DNA of 55,921 nucleotides, taken from assembly GCA_035548675.1 (NCBI GenBank), contig DASZSJ010000063.1, positions 1 through 55,921 on the forward strand. The letters run 5' to 3'. Below, in pieces: positions 22,232 through 30,174 of this stretch. The notes under the pieces were generated by a model, which was given only the letters and a program-made list of their open reading frames with translations, made no database searches and was not told the origin of the DNA. Positions within the stretch are counted from its first letter, which is position 1. Every line of letters begins with the position of its first letter. Source of the DNA: VRUE01 sp035548675 (GTDB lineage Bacteria; Actinomycetota; Thermoleophilia; Solirubrobacterales; 70-9). Both the position numbers and the translations under genes were made by a program.

Positions 22232-23911
22232 ATGAGCAGGCCCTCGCAAGGAGATACCCGCTTCATCTTCGTCACCGGCGGCGTCGTCTCGGCTCTCGGC
22301 AAGGGGATCGCCGCCGCCTCGATCGGCCGCCTCCTCGTCTCCCGTGGCTACCGGGTTCAGCTGCAGAAGTTCGACCCCTACATCAACGTCGACCCGGGGA
22401 CGATGAGCCCCTTCCAGCACGGCGAGGTCTTCGTCACCGAGGACGGCGCCGAGACCGACCTCGACCTCGGCCACTACGAGCGCTTCACCGACGAGAACAC
22501 CTCGCGCGCCTCAAACGTGACGGCGGGCGCCGTCTACAACTCGGTGATCAACCGCGAGCGCCGCGGCGACTACCTCGGCGCCACGGTGCAGGTGATCCCG
22601 CACATCACCAACGAGATCAAGAACCGGATCCGGATCGTCGCCGAGTCGCAGTCGGTCGACTTCGTCATCACCGAGATCGGCGGCACCGTCGGCGACATCG
22701 AGTCGCTGCCCTTCCTCGAGTCGATCCGCCAGCTCTACACCGACCTCGGGCCGAAGCGGGCGATGTTCGTGCACCTGACCCTGGTGCCCTACGTCGGCCA
22801 CGCCGGCGAGCTGAAGACGAAGCCGACCCAGCACTCGGTCAACGAGCTGCGCCGCATCGGCATCCAGCCCCACGCTTTGGTCTGCCGCTCCGAGGGGCGG
22901 CTCGACCGCGAGATCCGCGAGAAGATCGCCCTCTTCGCCAGCCTGCCCGTCGACGCGGTGATCTCCGCCAACGACGTCGACAACATCTACAAGGTGCCGC
23001 TCGTCTTCCGCGCCGAGGGCGTCGACGACCTCGTCCTCGACCACTTCGGCATGGAGGCCCCCTCGCCCGAGCTGGGCGAATGGGAGGCGATGGTGAAACG
23101 AGCCGAAGCGGCCGAAGGCAAGGTGAAGATCGCCCTGGTCGGCAAGTACGTGCAGCTGGCCGACGCCTACAAGTCGGTGATCGAGGCGCTCGAGCACGGC
23201 GGCATCCACCACGGGGTCGAGGTCGAGGTCGAGCTGGTCGACTCCGAGAACTTCGACCCGGAGCGGTTGGAGGACGCCGACGGCATCCTCATCCCGGGCG
23301 GCTTCGGCGAGCGCGGCATCGAGGGCAAGGTCGCGGCGGCGCGGATCGCCCGCGAGCGCTCGATCCCCTATCTGGGGATCTGCCTCGGCATGCAGATCGC
23401 CGTGGTCGAGTTCGCCCGCACGGTGGCGGGCATGGAGGGGGCCAACTCGGCCGAGTTCGACCCCGAGACGCCGTTCCCGGTGGTCGACCTGCTGCCCGAG
23501 CAGAAGGAGGTCTCCGAGATGGGCGGCACGATGCGCCTCGGCGCCGACCCGGTGAAGCTGCACGAGGGCACGCGGGCGCGCGAGATCTTCGGCGAGGCGG
23601 TCATCTACAAGCGCCACCGCCACCGTTACGAGGTCAACAACCAGCTGCGGCGCCGGCTCGAGGACGAGGGCCTGGTCTGCGGCGGCACCTCCCCCGACGA
23701 GCGCCTGGTCGAGATGGTCGAGCTGCCCGATCACCCCTTCTTCGTCGCCTCCCAGTTCCACCCCGAGTTCAACTCGCGCCCCAACCGCCCCGAGCCGCTC
23801 TTCCGCGAGTTCGTCGGCGCCGCCGCGCGCCAGGCGGGGGAGAGGCCGGCGGACGGCGGCAAGCTGCCCGTGGCCGAGACGCAGCGCAGCGAAACCAGCG
23901 TCCGCAACTAG
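22232..23911 (+). CDS. pyrG: CTP synthase
   Basis: 559 residues. The synthetase domain begins DTRFIFVTGGVVSALGKGIA (P-loop region), with LQKFDPYINVDPGTMSPFQHG split over the conserved segment and EIGGTVGDIESLPFLE. The glutaminase domain (about 300-535) has IPGGFGERG, nucleophile loop YLGICLGMQIA and the His/Glu pair in FHPEFNSRP. It converts UTP to CTP with glutamine. Length and motifs are complete. The short C-terminal tail after FREFVGAAARQ is unconserved. Confidence 0.97.
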   Translation: MSRPSQGDTRFIFVTGGVVSALGKGIAAASIGRLLVSRGYRVQLQKFDPYINVDPGTMSPFQHGEVFVTEDGAETDLDLGHYERFTDENTSRASNVTAGAVYNSVINRERRGDYLGATVQVIPHITNEIKNRIRIVAESQSVDFVITEIGGTVGDIESLPFLESIRQLYTDLGPKRAMFVHLTLVPYVGHAGELKTKPTQHSVNELRRIGIQPHALVCRSEGRLDREIREKIALFASLPVDAVISANDVDNIYKVPLVFRAEGVDDLVLDHFGMEAPSPELGEWEAMVKRAEAAEGKVKIALVGKYVQLADAYKSVIEALEHGGIHHGVEVEVELVDSENFDPERLEDADGILIPGGFGERGIEGKVAAARIARERSIPYLGICLGMQIAVVEFARTVAGMEGANSAEFDPETPFPVVDLLPEQKEVSEMGGTMRLGADPVKLHEGTRAREIFGEAVIYKRHRHRYEVNNQLRRRLEDEGLVCGGTSPDERLVEMVELPDHPFFVASQFHPEFNSRPNRPEPLFREFVGAAARQAGERPADGGKLPVAETQRSETSVRN

Positions 23912-23942
23912 CCCCGCGCGCCCGCCGGTTAGCCTGTCGCTC

Positions 23943-25055
23943 GTGGAGCGACTGCATGAGACGTTCATCCGCCTCTGCGAGATTCGCAGCCCGACCGGGG
24001 AGGAGCGGGAGGTTGCCGACACGCTCGCGGCCGAACTACGGGCGCTGGGGCTCGAGGTGAGCGAGGACGGTGCTGCCGGGCCGGCGGAAGCTGGGGCCGG
24101 CAACCTCCTGGCGCGCCTGTCGGGGGCGGGTGAGGAGTGGGTGATGTTCTGCGCCCACATCGACACGGTCCCGCACCGGGGGCAGATCGAGGTAATCGAA
24201 TCCGAGGGTGTCTTTCGCAGCGCCGGCGACACCATCCTCGGCGCCGACAACAAGGCCGCGGTGGCGGTGTTCATGGAGTTGGTCGCCCGCCACGCCGAGG
24301 CGCCGGAGCCGCCCCCGGTGGGGATCGAGCTGCTCCTGACCGTCGCCGAGGAGCAGGGCCTGCGCGGTGCCAAGGCCTTCGATGCGAGCGCGCTGCGCTC
24401 GCGGGTCGGCTTCGTGCTCGACCACGCCAGCGCCGTCGGCGAGGTGATCGTCACCTCGCCGACCCAGCAGAGCGTGCGGGCGGACTTCCACGGGGTCGAG
24501 GCGCACGCCGGTATCCGGCCCGAGGACGGCGCCAGCGCGATCGCCGCTGCCGGCACCGCGATCTCGCGCATGGAGCTGGGTCGCCTCGACAAGGAGACGA
24601 CGGCGAACGTCGGCGTGATTCGCGGCGGCACCTCCGGCAACGTCGTCCCCGGGCACTGCGAGATCGTCGCCGAGGCGCGCAGCCTCGACGCCGGGCGCGC
24701 CGCCGAGGTCGCCGGCGCCCTCAGCGACGCCTGCGCCTGGGGGGCGAGCGAGCATGGCTGCGACGCCGACGTGCGGGTCGAAGAGCTCTTCCGCGGCTAC
24801 AGGATCCCGCCCTCCTCGCCGGCGCTGGCGCTGGCCGAGGCGGGCCTGCGGCGGGCCGGCTTCGAGCCGGAGCGCACCGCGACCGGCGGTGGCAGCGACG
24901 CCAACGCCCTCATCCTCGACGGCTTCGACTGCGTCCTGCTCGCCAACGGCACCGAGGCGAACCACACGCCGGACGAGTCGGTCAGCGCCCGCAACCTCGA
25001 CGCGATGCTCGCGGTCTGCGAGGGCATCGTCGCCGAGGCGGCGGCCGGCGCGTGA
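23943..25055 (+). CDS. M20-family metallopeptidase (peptidase T-like)
   Basis: 370 residues from GTG 23943. Zinc ligands are in MFCAHIDTVPHRG (His, then Asp), ILGADNKAAVAV (bridging Asp) and LTVAEEQGLRGAKAF (catalytic Glu and ligand Glu); LDHASAVGEVIV provides a further ligand. The dimerisation lid lies about 175-285 (FHGVEAHAGIRPEDGASAI). GGGSDANALILDG and NGTEANHTPDE complete the site. It probably cleaves tri- or dipeptides. It is placed between pyrG and DUF3866, a neighbourhood that recurs in related genomes. Confidence 0.88.
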   Translation: MERLHETFIRLCEIRSPTGEEREVADTLAAELRALGLEVSEDGAAGPAEAGAGNLLARLSGAGEEWVMFCAHIDTVPHRGQIEVIESEGVFRSAGDTILGADNKAAVAVFMELVARHAEAPEPPPVGIELLLTVAEEQGLRGAKAFDASALRSRVGFVLDHASAVGEVIVTSPTQQSVRADFHGVEAHAGIRPEDGASAIAAAGTAISRMELGRLDKETTANVGVIRGGTSGNVVPGHCEIVAEARSLDAGRAAEVAGALSDACAWGASEHGCDADVRVEELFRGYRIPPSSPALALAEAGLRRAGFEPERTATGGGSDANALILDGFDCVLLANGTEANHTPDESVSARNLDAMLAVCEGIVAEAAAGA

Positions 25056-25095
25056 GCCGAGCGGGAGGCCAGCGCAGGGCCGGGAGGACGGGCCC

Positions 25096-26217
25096 GTGAG
25101 CGGCCGGCTGAAGCTGCGTCGGGGGGTGATCGTCGGCGAGGACCCGCTGACGGTCGAGGTCGGCGGCGAGCGCCGCCGCGCCTGGGCGGACGAGGCGCTG
25201 CTGGGCGAGATGCGCGAGGGCGACGAGGTCGTCGTCAATACCGCCGCCCTGGACCTCGGCCTCGGCTCGGGCGGCTTCGACGTCGTCCACGTCAACCTCA
25301 CCCGCGGCCTGGAGAGTCCCGGCGCTCCGGCGGGCGAGCACGTGGTCAAGCTCAACTACACCTCGCTCCAGCACCCAATCGAGCCGGTCGAGGCCCTTGG
25401 GTCGATCAAGCCGAGCGAGCGGAGCGGCCCGAGCGAGCTTCCGGTGCGCCTTGGCTCCCTCATAGGGGGCAAAAGCGCACCGGAAGCGGCTGGAGCCGGG
25501 ATGCCCGCCTTGGTCCTGCCGCTGCACGGGCACCTGGCGCCGGCAGTCTGGGCGGCGGCGCAAGTCGCGCCGGGGCTGAGGGTTGGGTTCGTGCAGAGCG
25601 GGGGAGGGGCCCTGCCGGGATCGCTCGGCCGCGATGTCGCTGAGCTGCGCGAGCGGGAGCTGCTCTGCGGTCACATCACCGCGGCCGCGGCCTACGGCGG
25701 CGAGCGCGAGGCGATCTCGGTCGCGGGGGGAATCGACGCGGCCGCGGCCGCGCTCGGCTGGGACGCCGCGATCGTCGGCCCCGGCCCCGGCATCATCGGC
25801 TCCGAGACCAGCCTCGGTCACGGCGGCATCGCCGCGCTCGACAACGCCCATGCCGCCCTTACGCTCGGACTGCCGACGCTGCTCTCGCCCCGCCTCACCT
25901 CTGCCGACCCCCGCCAGCGCCACAAACCCGTCAGCCACCACACGCTCACCGTGCTGGGGATGCTGCTCGCACCGGTCCAAATCCCGATCCCCGCCGGCAA
26001 CCCGGAGGTGACCGCGGTCCTCACCGAGGCTGCGGCTCAGCGCCACCAACTGCACGAGGCATCAGTGGATCTGCCGGGTTACGAGGCGGCCGGGTTGCCG
26101 TCTCGCACGATGGGGCGGACGATCGCCGAGGACCCGCTCTTCTTTGCTGCCGCACTCGCCTCGGGGCGAGCGCTCGGTGAATTGGCCGCGGGCGGCGCCT
26201 TGCGCGGCAAGGGTTGA
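25096..26217 (+). CDS. DUF3866 family protein carrying an in-frame palindromic element
   Basis: 373 residues from GTG 25096, with GGGAGG 10-15 bases upstream. The start (RLKLRRGVIVGEDPLTVEVG, then VKLNYTSLQHPIEPVE) and the rest (LVLPLHGHLAPAVWAAAQVA; GPGPGIIGSETSLGHGGIAA; PVSHHTLTVLG) fit DUF3866. About residues 101-135 seem to be extra, and residues 115-130 are encoded exactly by a family-2 palindrome (25438-25486) read as LPVRLGSLIGGKSAPE. This resembles palindromic elements that insert in frame in Rickettsia genes. The biochemical function of the family is unknown. xerD follows directly. Confidence 0.85.
   Translation: MSGRLKLRRGVIVGEDPLTVEVGGERRRAWADEALLGEMREGDEVVVNTAALDLGLGSGGFDVVHVNLTRGLESPGAPAGEHVVKLNYTSLQHPIEPVEALGSIKPSERSGPSELPVRLGSLIGGKSAPEAAGAGMPALVLPLHGHLAPAVWAAAQVAPGLRVGFVQSGGGALPGSLGRDVAELRERELLCGHITAAAAYGGEREAISVAGGIDAAAAALGWDAAIVGPGPGIIGSETSLGHGGIAALDNAHAALTLGLPTLLSPRLTSADPRQRHKPVSHHTLTVLGMLLAPVQIPIPAGNPEVTAVLTEAAAQRHQLHEASVDLPGYEAAGLPSRTMGRTIAEDPLFFAAALASGRALGELAAGGALRGKG
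25438..25486 (-). repeat. Palindromic element, family 2, copy 2 (inside DUF3866 gene)
   Basis: CTTCCGGTGCGCCTT (25438-25452) pairs with AAGCGCACCGGAAG (ending 25486). The centre TCATAGGGGGC matches the copy at 55185-55231, and the whole is the reverse orientation of 18565-18617. The host frame runs through without a stop, although another frame of the element contains TAG. Confidence 0.85.
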
Positions 26218-26243
26218 AGCGCGGCGGCGAGAAAGACGCCGCC

Positions 26244-27188
26244 ATGTCAATCGCCACCGCGCCGCCGCGCACCGAGTCTCGCTTCGAGTCCCTTGTGCTC
26301 GACTTCCTCTCCTACCTGGAGCTGGAGCGCGGTCTCTCCCGCAACACGCTCGATGCCTACCGCAGCGACCTGCACCAGTACGGCGAGTATCTCGCTGCCC
26401 ATGGCCTGGACGCGCTCTCGGCCGGGCCGGCCGACATCGGCGAGTTCCTCGCCGAGCTGGCGACCGGCAACGGGAGGCCGGCGTATTCATCGGCCACCGT
26501 GCACCGCAAGGCGGCCTGCCTGCGCTCCTTCTACAAACAGCTGCGCCGCGACGAGCTGATCGGCGACGACCCGACGGCAGCGCTGAGCTCCCCGCGCCGG
26601 GCGAAGAAGCTGCCCCAGGTCCTCAACTACGCCGAGGTGCAGAGGCTGCTGGCGGCGCCACGCGGCGACGAGCCGACGGCGCTGCGCGACCGGGCCCTGC
26701 TCGAGGTGATGTACGCCTGCGGGCTGCGCGCCTCGGAGACGATCGGCCTCGAGGTCGGCGACGTCGACCTGCACGAGGGCTTCCTGCGCGCCCGCGGCAA
26801 GGGCGGCAAGGAACGGCTGGTGCCGCTCGGCCGCAAGGCGATCGCGGCGATCTCCTCATACATGCGCGGCGGCCGCCCAAAGCTGGTCGGCGAGCGCCAC
26901 GAGGTGCGCCTCTTCGTCAACTTCCGCGGTGGTCCGCTGAGCCGGCAGGGCCTCTACAAGATCGTCCAGCGCAACGCCCGCGAGGCGGGCTTGGCCGGGC
27001 GCCTCAGCCCGCACACGCTGCGCCACAGCTTCGCCACCCACCTGCTCGCCGGCGGCTGCGACCTGCGCGCGGTCCAGGAGATGCTCGGCCACGCCGACAT
27101 CTCGACCACGCAGATGTACACCCACCTCTCAGGCGAGCACCTCAAAGAGGCCTACTTCAAAGCCCACCCCCGCGCCACCGCAGCCTAA
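26244..27188 (+). CDS. xerD: Tyrosine recombinase XerD
   Basis: 314 residues from ATG 26244; an in-frame TTG at 26214 overlapping the upstream stop would add ten residues. The SAM-like domain (about 12-105) and catalytic domain carry Arg162 (CGLRASE), Lys186/189 (GKGGKERLVPLG), His257/Arg260 (HTLRHSFATHLL), His283 (LGHADISTTQ) and Tyr292 (MYTHLSGEHL). It resolves chromosome dimers with XerC at dif. The C-terminal extension after the Tyr is short, as in Xer proteins. This is the chromosomal housekeeping recombinase and not related closely to the integrase at 9894. Confidence 0.92.
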   Translation: MSIATAPPRTESRFESLVLDFLSYLELERGLSRNTLDAYRSDLHQYGEYLAAHGLDALSAGPADIGEFLAELATGNGRPAYSSATVHRKAACLRSFYKQLRRDELIGDDPTAALSSPRRAKKLPQVLNYAEVQRLLAAPRGDEPTALRDRALLEVMYACGLRASETIGLEVGDVDLHEGFLRARGKGGKERLVPLGRKAIAAISSYMRGGRPKLVGERHEVRLFVNFRGGPLSRQGLYKIVQRNAREAGLAGRLSPHTLRHSFATHLLAGGCDLRAVQEMLGHADISTTQMYTHLSGEHLKEAYFKAHPRATAA

Positions 27189-27190
27189 CT

Positions 27191-27242
27191 CGCTGACTTC
27201 GCCTTTCTTGGGGCATACGGGGTCACAAAGGCGAAGTCAGCG
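27191..27242 (+). repeat. Palindromic element, family 1, copy 1 (xerD-mutM gap)
   Basis: CGCTGACTTCGCCTTT pairs perfectly with AAAGGCGAAGTCAGCG, with a 20-base centre containing GGGGCATACGGGGTCAC. The reverse complement is nearly identical to 44669-44717. Confidence 0.9.
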
Positions 27243-27259
27243 TCGTGTAGAAATCGGGA

Positions 27260-28165
27260 ATGCCCGAGCTGCCCGAGGTGGAGACCGTTTGCCGGCAGCT
27301 CGACCCGGAGCTGCGGGAGCGGACGATCGAGCGGCTGGAGGTGCTGGACGCGCGCTGGTGCCGGCCGATGCCGCCGAAGACGCTCGCGCGCCGGGTCAAG
27401 GGCGCCAGGATCGAGGGACTGGGCCGCCGCGGCAAGTACCTGCTGCTGGGGCTGGACGGGGAGCGCACCCTGGTCATGCACCTGCGGATGACCGGCAACC
27501 TGGTCCTGGTCGAGGGTGAGCGCAAACTCGACCCCTCCGAGGGACGGCGGCTGTACGAGGCGGAGCGCTCGGTCTCCGAGCGGCACCTGCGGGCCCGCTT
27601 TACCCTCGACGACGGGCGCGAGCTCTGGTTCACCGACCCGCGGCGCTTCGGCGAGGCCTTCCTGATCGACGACGCCGATCTCGACGCGCGCTTCGTCAAG
27701 CTCGGTGTCGAGCCGCTCTCGGCCGAGTTCACTCCCGAGGCGCTGGGGGCGATGGCGGCCAACCGCACCGCGCCGCTGAAGTCGTTCCTGCTGGATCAGT
27801 CCGGCGTCGCCGGCGTCGGCAACATCTACGCCGACGAGGCGCTATTCCGCGCCCGCCTGCACCCGCTCTCTCCCGCCGGCTCGATGAAGCCCGAGCATCT
27901 GGAGGCGCTCCACGACGCGGTGGTCGCGGCGCTGGAAGCCGGAATCGACGGGGGCGGCGCCTCGATCGACGACTACCGCGACGGCCGCGGCCAGAAGGGA
28001 ACGATGCAGGACGAGTTCCTCGTCCACACCCGCGAGGGCGAGCCCTGCCCGCGCTGTGACGGAACCGTAGTTCGCATCGTCGTCTCCGGTCGCTCCACCT
28101 ATTACTGCCCGAGCTGCCAGGTGCGCCTGCGCAAGCGACCCCGCCGCCGCGCCAGGCGATCGTAG
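27260..28165 (+). CDS. mutM: Formamidopyrimidine-DNA glycosylase (Fpg/MutM)
   Basis: 301 residues. The N-terminus after Met is PELPEVETVCRQL, with catalytic Pro1 and Glu2. GRRGKYLLLGL includes the conserved Lys, and VMHLRMTGNLVL follows. The helix-two-turns-helix contains SGVAGVGNIYADEALFRARL, and the C-terminal zinc finger is CPRCDGTVVRIVVSGRSTYY with CPSCQ. It removes 8-oxoguanine and ring-opened purines. The C-terminal tail after the finger is basic (RKRPRRRARRS). recO lies 138 bases downstream. Confidence 0.96.
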   Translation: MPELPEVETVCRQLDPELRERTIERLEVLDARWCRPMPPKTLARRVKGARIEGLGRRGKYLLLGLDGERTLVMHLRMTGNLVLVEGERKLDPSEGRRLYEAERSVSERHLRARFTLDDGRELWFTDPRRFGEAFLIDDADLDARFVKLGVEPLSAEFTPEALGAMAANRTAPLKSFLLDQSGVAGVGNIYADEALFRARLHPLSPAGSMKPEHLEALHDAVVAALEAGIDGGGASIDDYRDGRGQKGTMQDEFLVHTREGEPCPRCDGTVVRIVVSGRSTYYCPSCQVRLRKRPRRRARRS

Positions 28166-28303
28166 TCCGCCTCTGTGCCGTCGTTGCCGGCGGGCGGTCG
28201 TGGCGGTCGGAGTTGTTCCGCGGGGTGGTGACAGGTGCGACCGCTGGGCTAAGGACCGCCCGGGTCGGGACGCGTCCGGCCCATCGTTCACCGTTGATCG
28301 GCT

Positions 28304-29032
28304 ATGGCTGGACGGACGCTGAAGACCGAGGCGGTGGTGCTGCGCAGCATCCGCTACGGCGAGGCGGATCGCATCCTCCACCTCTATTCGAAGACGCTGG
28401 GCCGGGTCGGTGCGATCGCCAAGGGGGCACGCAAGCCGAAGTCGCGCTTCGGCGGCCGCCTCGAGCCCTTCTTCCGCCTCGACCTGGTCCTGCACGAAGG
28501 CCGCGGCGAGCTGCTGACGGTGACCGGCGTCACCACCCTCGACGGCTACCCCCGCCTGCGCGCCTCCGGGCCGGGGCTGAACGCCGCCGCCCGTGCCTGC
28601 GACGCGGTGCTGCGCCTGCTCGACTCAGCCGAGCCCAACCCGCCCGCCTACAACCTGCTCTGCCGCTACCTGGCGATGCTCGACGACCCTGTGGACGGGG
28701 AGGGGGCGGCGAGTCTCGAAACCGCGCTCTCCTTTCGCCTCAAGCTGGCGCTGGCGGCGGGCTTTGCGCCGGAGCTGGCCGCCTGCGCCCACTGCGGCGA
28801 GGCCGAGCACCTGAGCGGCTTCTCCGGCGCCGCCGGCGGCGTCGTCTGCGTCAGCTGCGAAGGCGGCGCCTTCCCGCTCTCCGAGGGGGCTCACCGCTTC
28901 ATGGTCGCGGCGGTCGGCAGCCCGCTGGCGGAGGCCCCCGCGGCCGAGGAGCGCGACCTGCGCCAGGTCGAGCGGGCGGTAGGCGAGACCCTGGAGCATC
29001 ATGCGCACGTGCAACTTCGCGCTGCGGCGTAA
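28304..29032 (+). CDS. recO: DNA repair protein RecO
   Basis: 242 residues. An OB fold (about 1-80) begins RTLKTEAVVLRSIRYGEADR, with GRVGAIAKGARKPKSRFGG as the DNA-binding loop. The C-terminal helical domain includes ALSFRLKLALAAGFAPELAA and a four-Cys zinc site (CAHCGEAEH..., VVCVSCEGG). RecO anneals SSB-coated DNA and loads RecA with RecR. Its end coincides with the start of a large palindrome. Confidence 0.94.
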   Translation: MAGRTLKTEAVVLRSIRYGEADRILHLYSKTLGRVGAIAKGARKPKSRFGGRLEPFFRLDLVLHEGRGELLTVTGVTTLDGYPRLRASGPGLNAAARACDAVLRLLDSAEPNPPAYNLLCRYLAMLDDPVDGEGAASLETALSFRLKLALAAGFAPELAACAHCGEAEHLSGFSGAAGGVVCVSCEGGAFPLSEGAHRFMVAAVGSPLAEAPAAEERDLRQVERAVGETLEHHAHVQLRAAA

Positions 29033-29146
29033 GGGCCGATTCCGGCAGGGGCTCCGCTTAACTTTTTTGCGAGGTCGCGGCCCTGCAGGCCGCGCCTGAA
29101 TCACGCAAAAAAGTACAAGACGCTCCACCCCTGCCGGGATCGGCCC
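29033..29146. repeat. 114-bp triple-nested palindrome (recO-dgt gap)
   Basis: Outer arms GGGCCGATTCCGGCAGGGG (29033-29051) and its complement (29128-29146) differ at one base. Middle arms ACTTTTTTGCG (29061-29071) and CGCAAAAAAGT (29104-29114) are perfect. Inner arms CGCGGCC (29076-29082) and GGCCGCG (29088-29094) surround CTGCA. It begins immediately after the recO stop and ends 14 bases before dgt. The T6/A6 runs could make it a bidirectional terminator. Confidence 0.85.
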
Positions 29147-29160
29147 GTAGGATCGGAGCG

Positions 29161-30174
29161 ATGGAGATGACCGCCGCGTTTGAGGATCGGGTGCGTGCCT
29201 GCGAGGAAGCGTTTCTCGCGCCGGAGGCGGAGCTTTCCTATCCCGCCCGGCGAGCCGTTGAGGAGCCCGACAGCCCGCTGCGCACGCCCTTCCAGCGCGA
29301 TCGCGACCGCATCGTCCACAGTAAGGCGTTCCGCCGGCTCAAGCACAAGACCCAGGTCTTCGTCGCCCCCGAGGGCGACCACTACCGGACCCGCCTCACC
29401 CACACGCTGGAGGCCTGTGGGATCGCTCGCACGGTCGCCCGTGCGCTCGGCCTCAACGAGGACCTGACCGAGGCGATCGGCCTCGGCCACGACCTCGGCC
29501 ATCCGCCCTTCGGCCACGCCGGCGAGGAGGCGCTCGACGCGGCGCTGCGCGAGCGCTGTGGCGGCGGCTTCAAGCACAACGAGCACTCGCTGCGCGTGGT
29601 CGAGGTGCTGGAGCGCGACGGCCGCGGGCTCAACCTGACCGAGCAGGTGCGCGACGGCATCCTCAACCACACCGGCTCGCGCAAGCCGGCGACGCTGGAG
29701 GGGCGGATCGTCAAGCTGGTCGACCGCGTCGCCTACATCAACCACGACATCGACGACGCGCTGCGGGCTGGGGTGCTGCGGCCCGAGGACCTGCCGGCGG
29801 CCGAGATCGAGCTGCTCGGAGAGACCGGCTCGGCCCGGATCGACACGCTGGTGCGCGACATCGTCGAGCGCTCGCGCGCCGCGGGCGACATCGCCCAGAG
29901 CGAGGAGATCGGCGGCGCGATGCTGCGCCTGCGCAAGTTCATGTTCGACCGCGTCTACCTGGGACCGCTGGCGCGCGGCGAGCACGAACGGGTCCACCGC
30001 GCGATGCGCGCCCTCTTTGACCACTACATGGAGAGCCCGAGCGAGGTGCCCGAGCAGGAGCCCGGGGCGAGCGACTGCCAGCGGGTGGCCGACTACCTGG
30101 CCGGGATGACCGACCGCTACTGCATCGCCAAGTACACCGAGCTGACCATCCCCGAGGACTCGCTGTGGCACTGA
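29161..30174 (+). CDS. dgt: dGTP triphosphohydrolase-like HD protein
   Basis: 337 residues. DRIVHSKAFRRLKHKTQVFV and DHYRTRLTHTLEACGIART are hallmark segments; the HD metal site includes His of THTLE, GLGHDLGHPPFGHAGEEAL (His-Asp) and later VDRVAYINHDIDD. The C-terminus MTDRYCIAKYTELTIP is typical of the dGTPase-like group. It hydrolyses dNTPs to nucleoside and triphosphate, affecting dNTP pools. It overlaps dnaG by ten bases, a pairing conserved in actinobacteria. Confidence 0.93.
   Translation: MEMTAAFEDRVRACEEAFLAPEAELSYPARRAVEEPDSPLRTPFQRDRDRIVHSKAFRRLKHKTQVFVAPEGDHYRTRLTHTLEACGIARTVARALGLNEDLTEAIGLGHDLGHPPFGHAGEEALDAALRERCGGGFKHNEHSLRVVEVLERDGRGLNLTEQVRDGILNHTGSRKPATLEGRIVKLVDRVAYINHDIDDALRAGVLRPEDLPAAEIELLGETGSARIDTLVRDIVERSRAAGDIAQSEEIGGAMLRLRKFMFDRVYLGPLARGEHERVHRAMRALFDHYMESPSEVPEQEPGASDCQRVADYLAGMTDRYCIAKYTELTIPEDSLWH

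Noticed and set aside
22511..24640. 709-codon minus-strand frame opposite pyrG and the M20 peptidase
   Set aside because: It is the antisense of two well-supported genes and has no domain; composition (Leu/Asp/Val/Arg) is typical of high-GC antisense frames.
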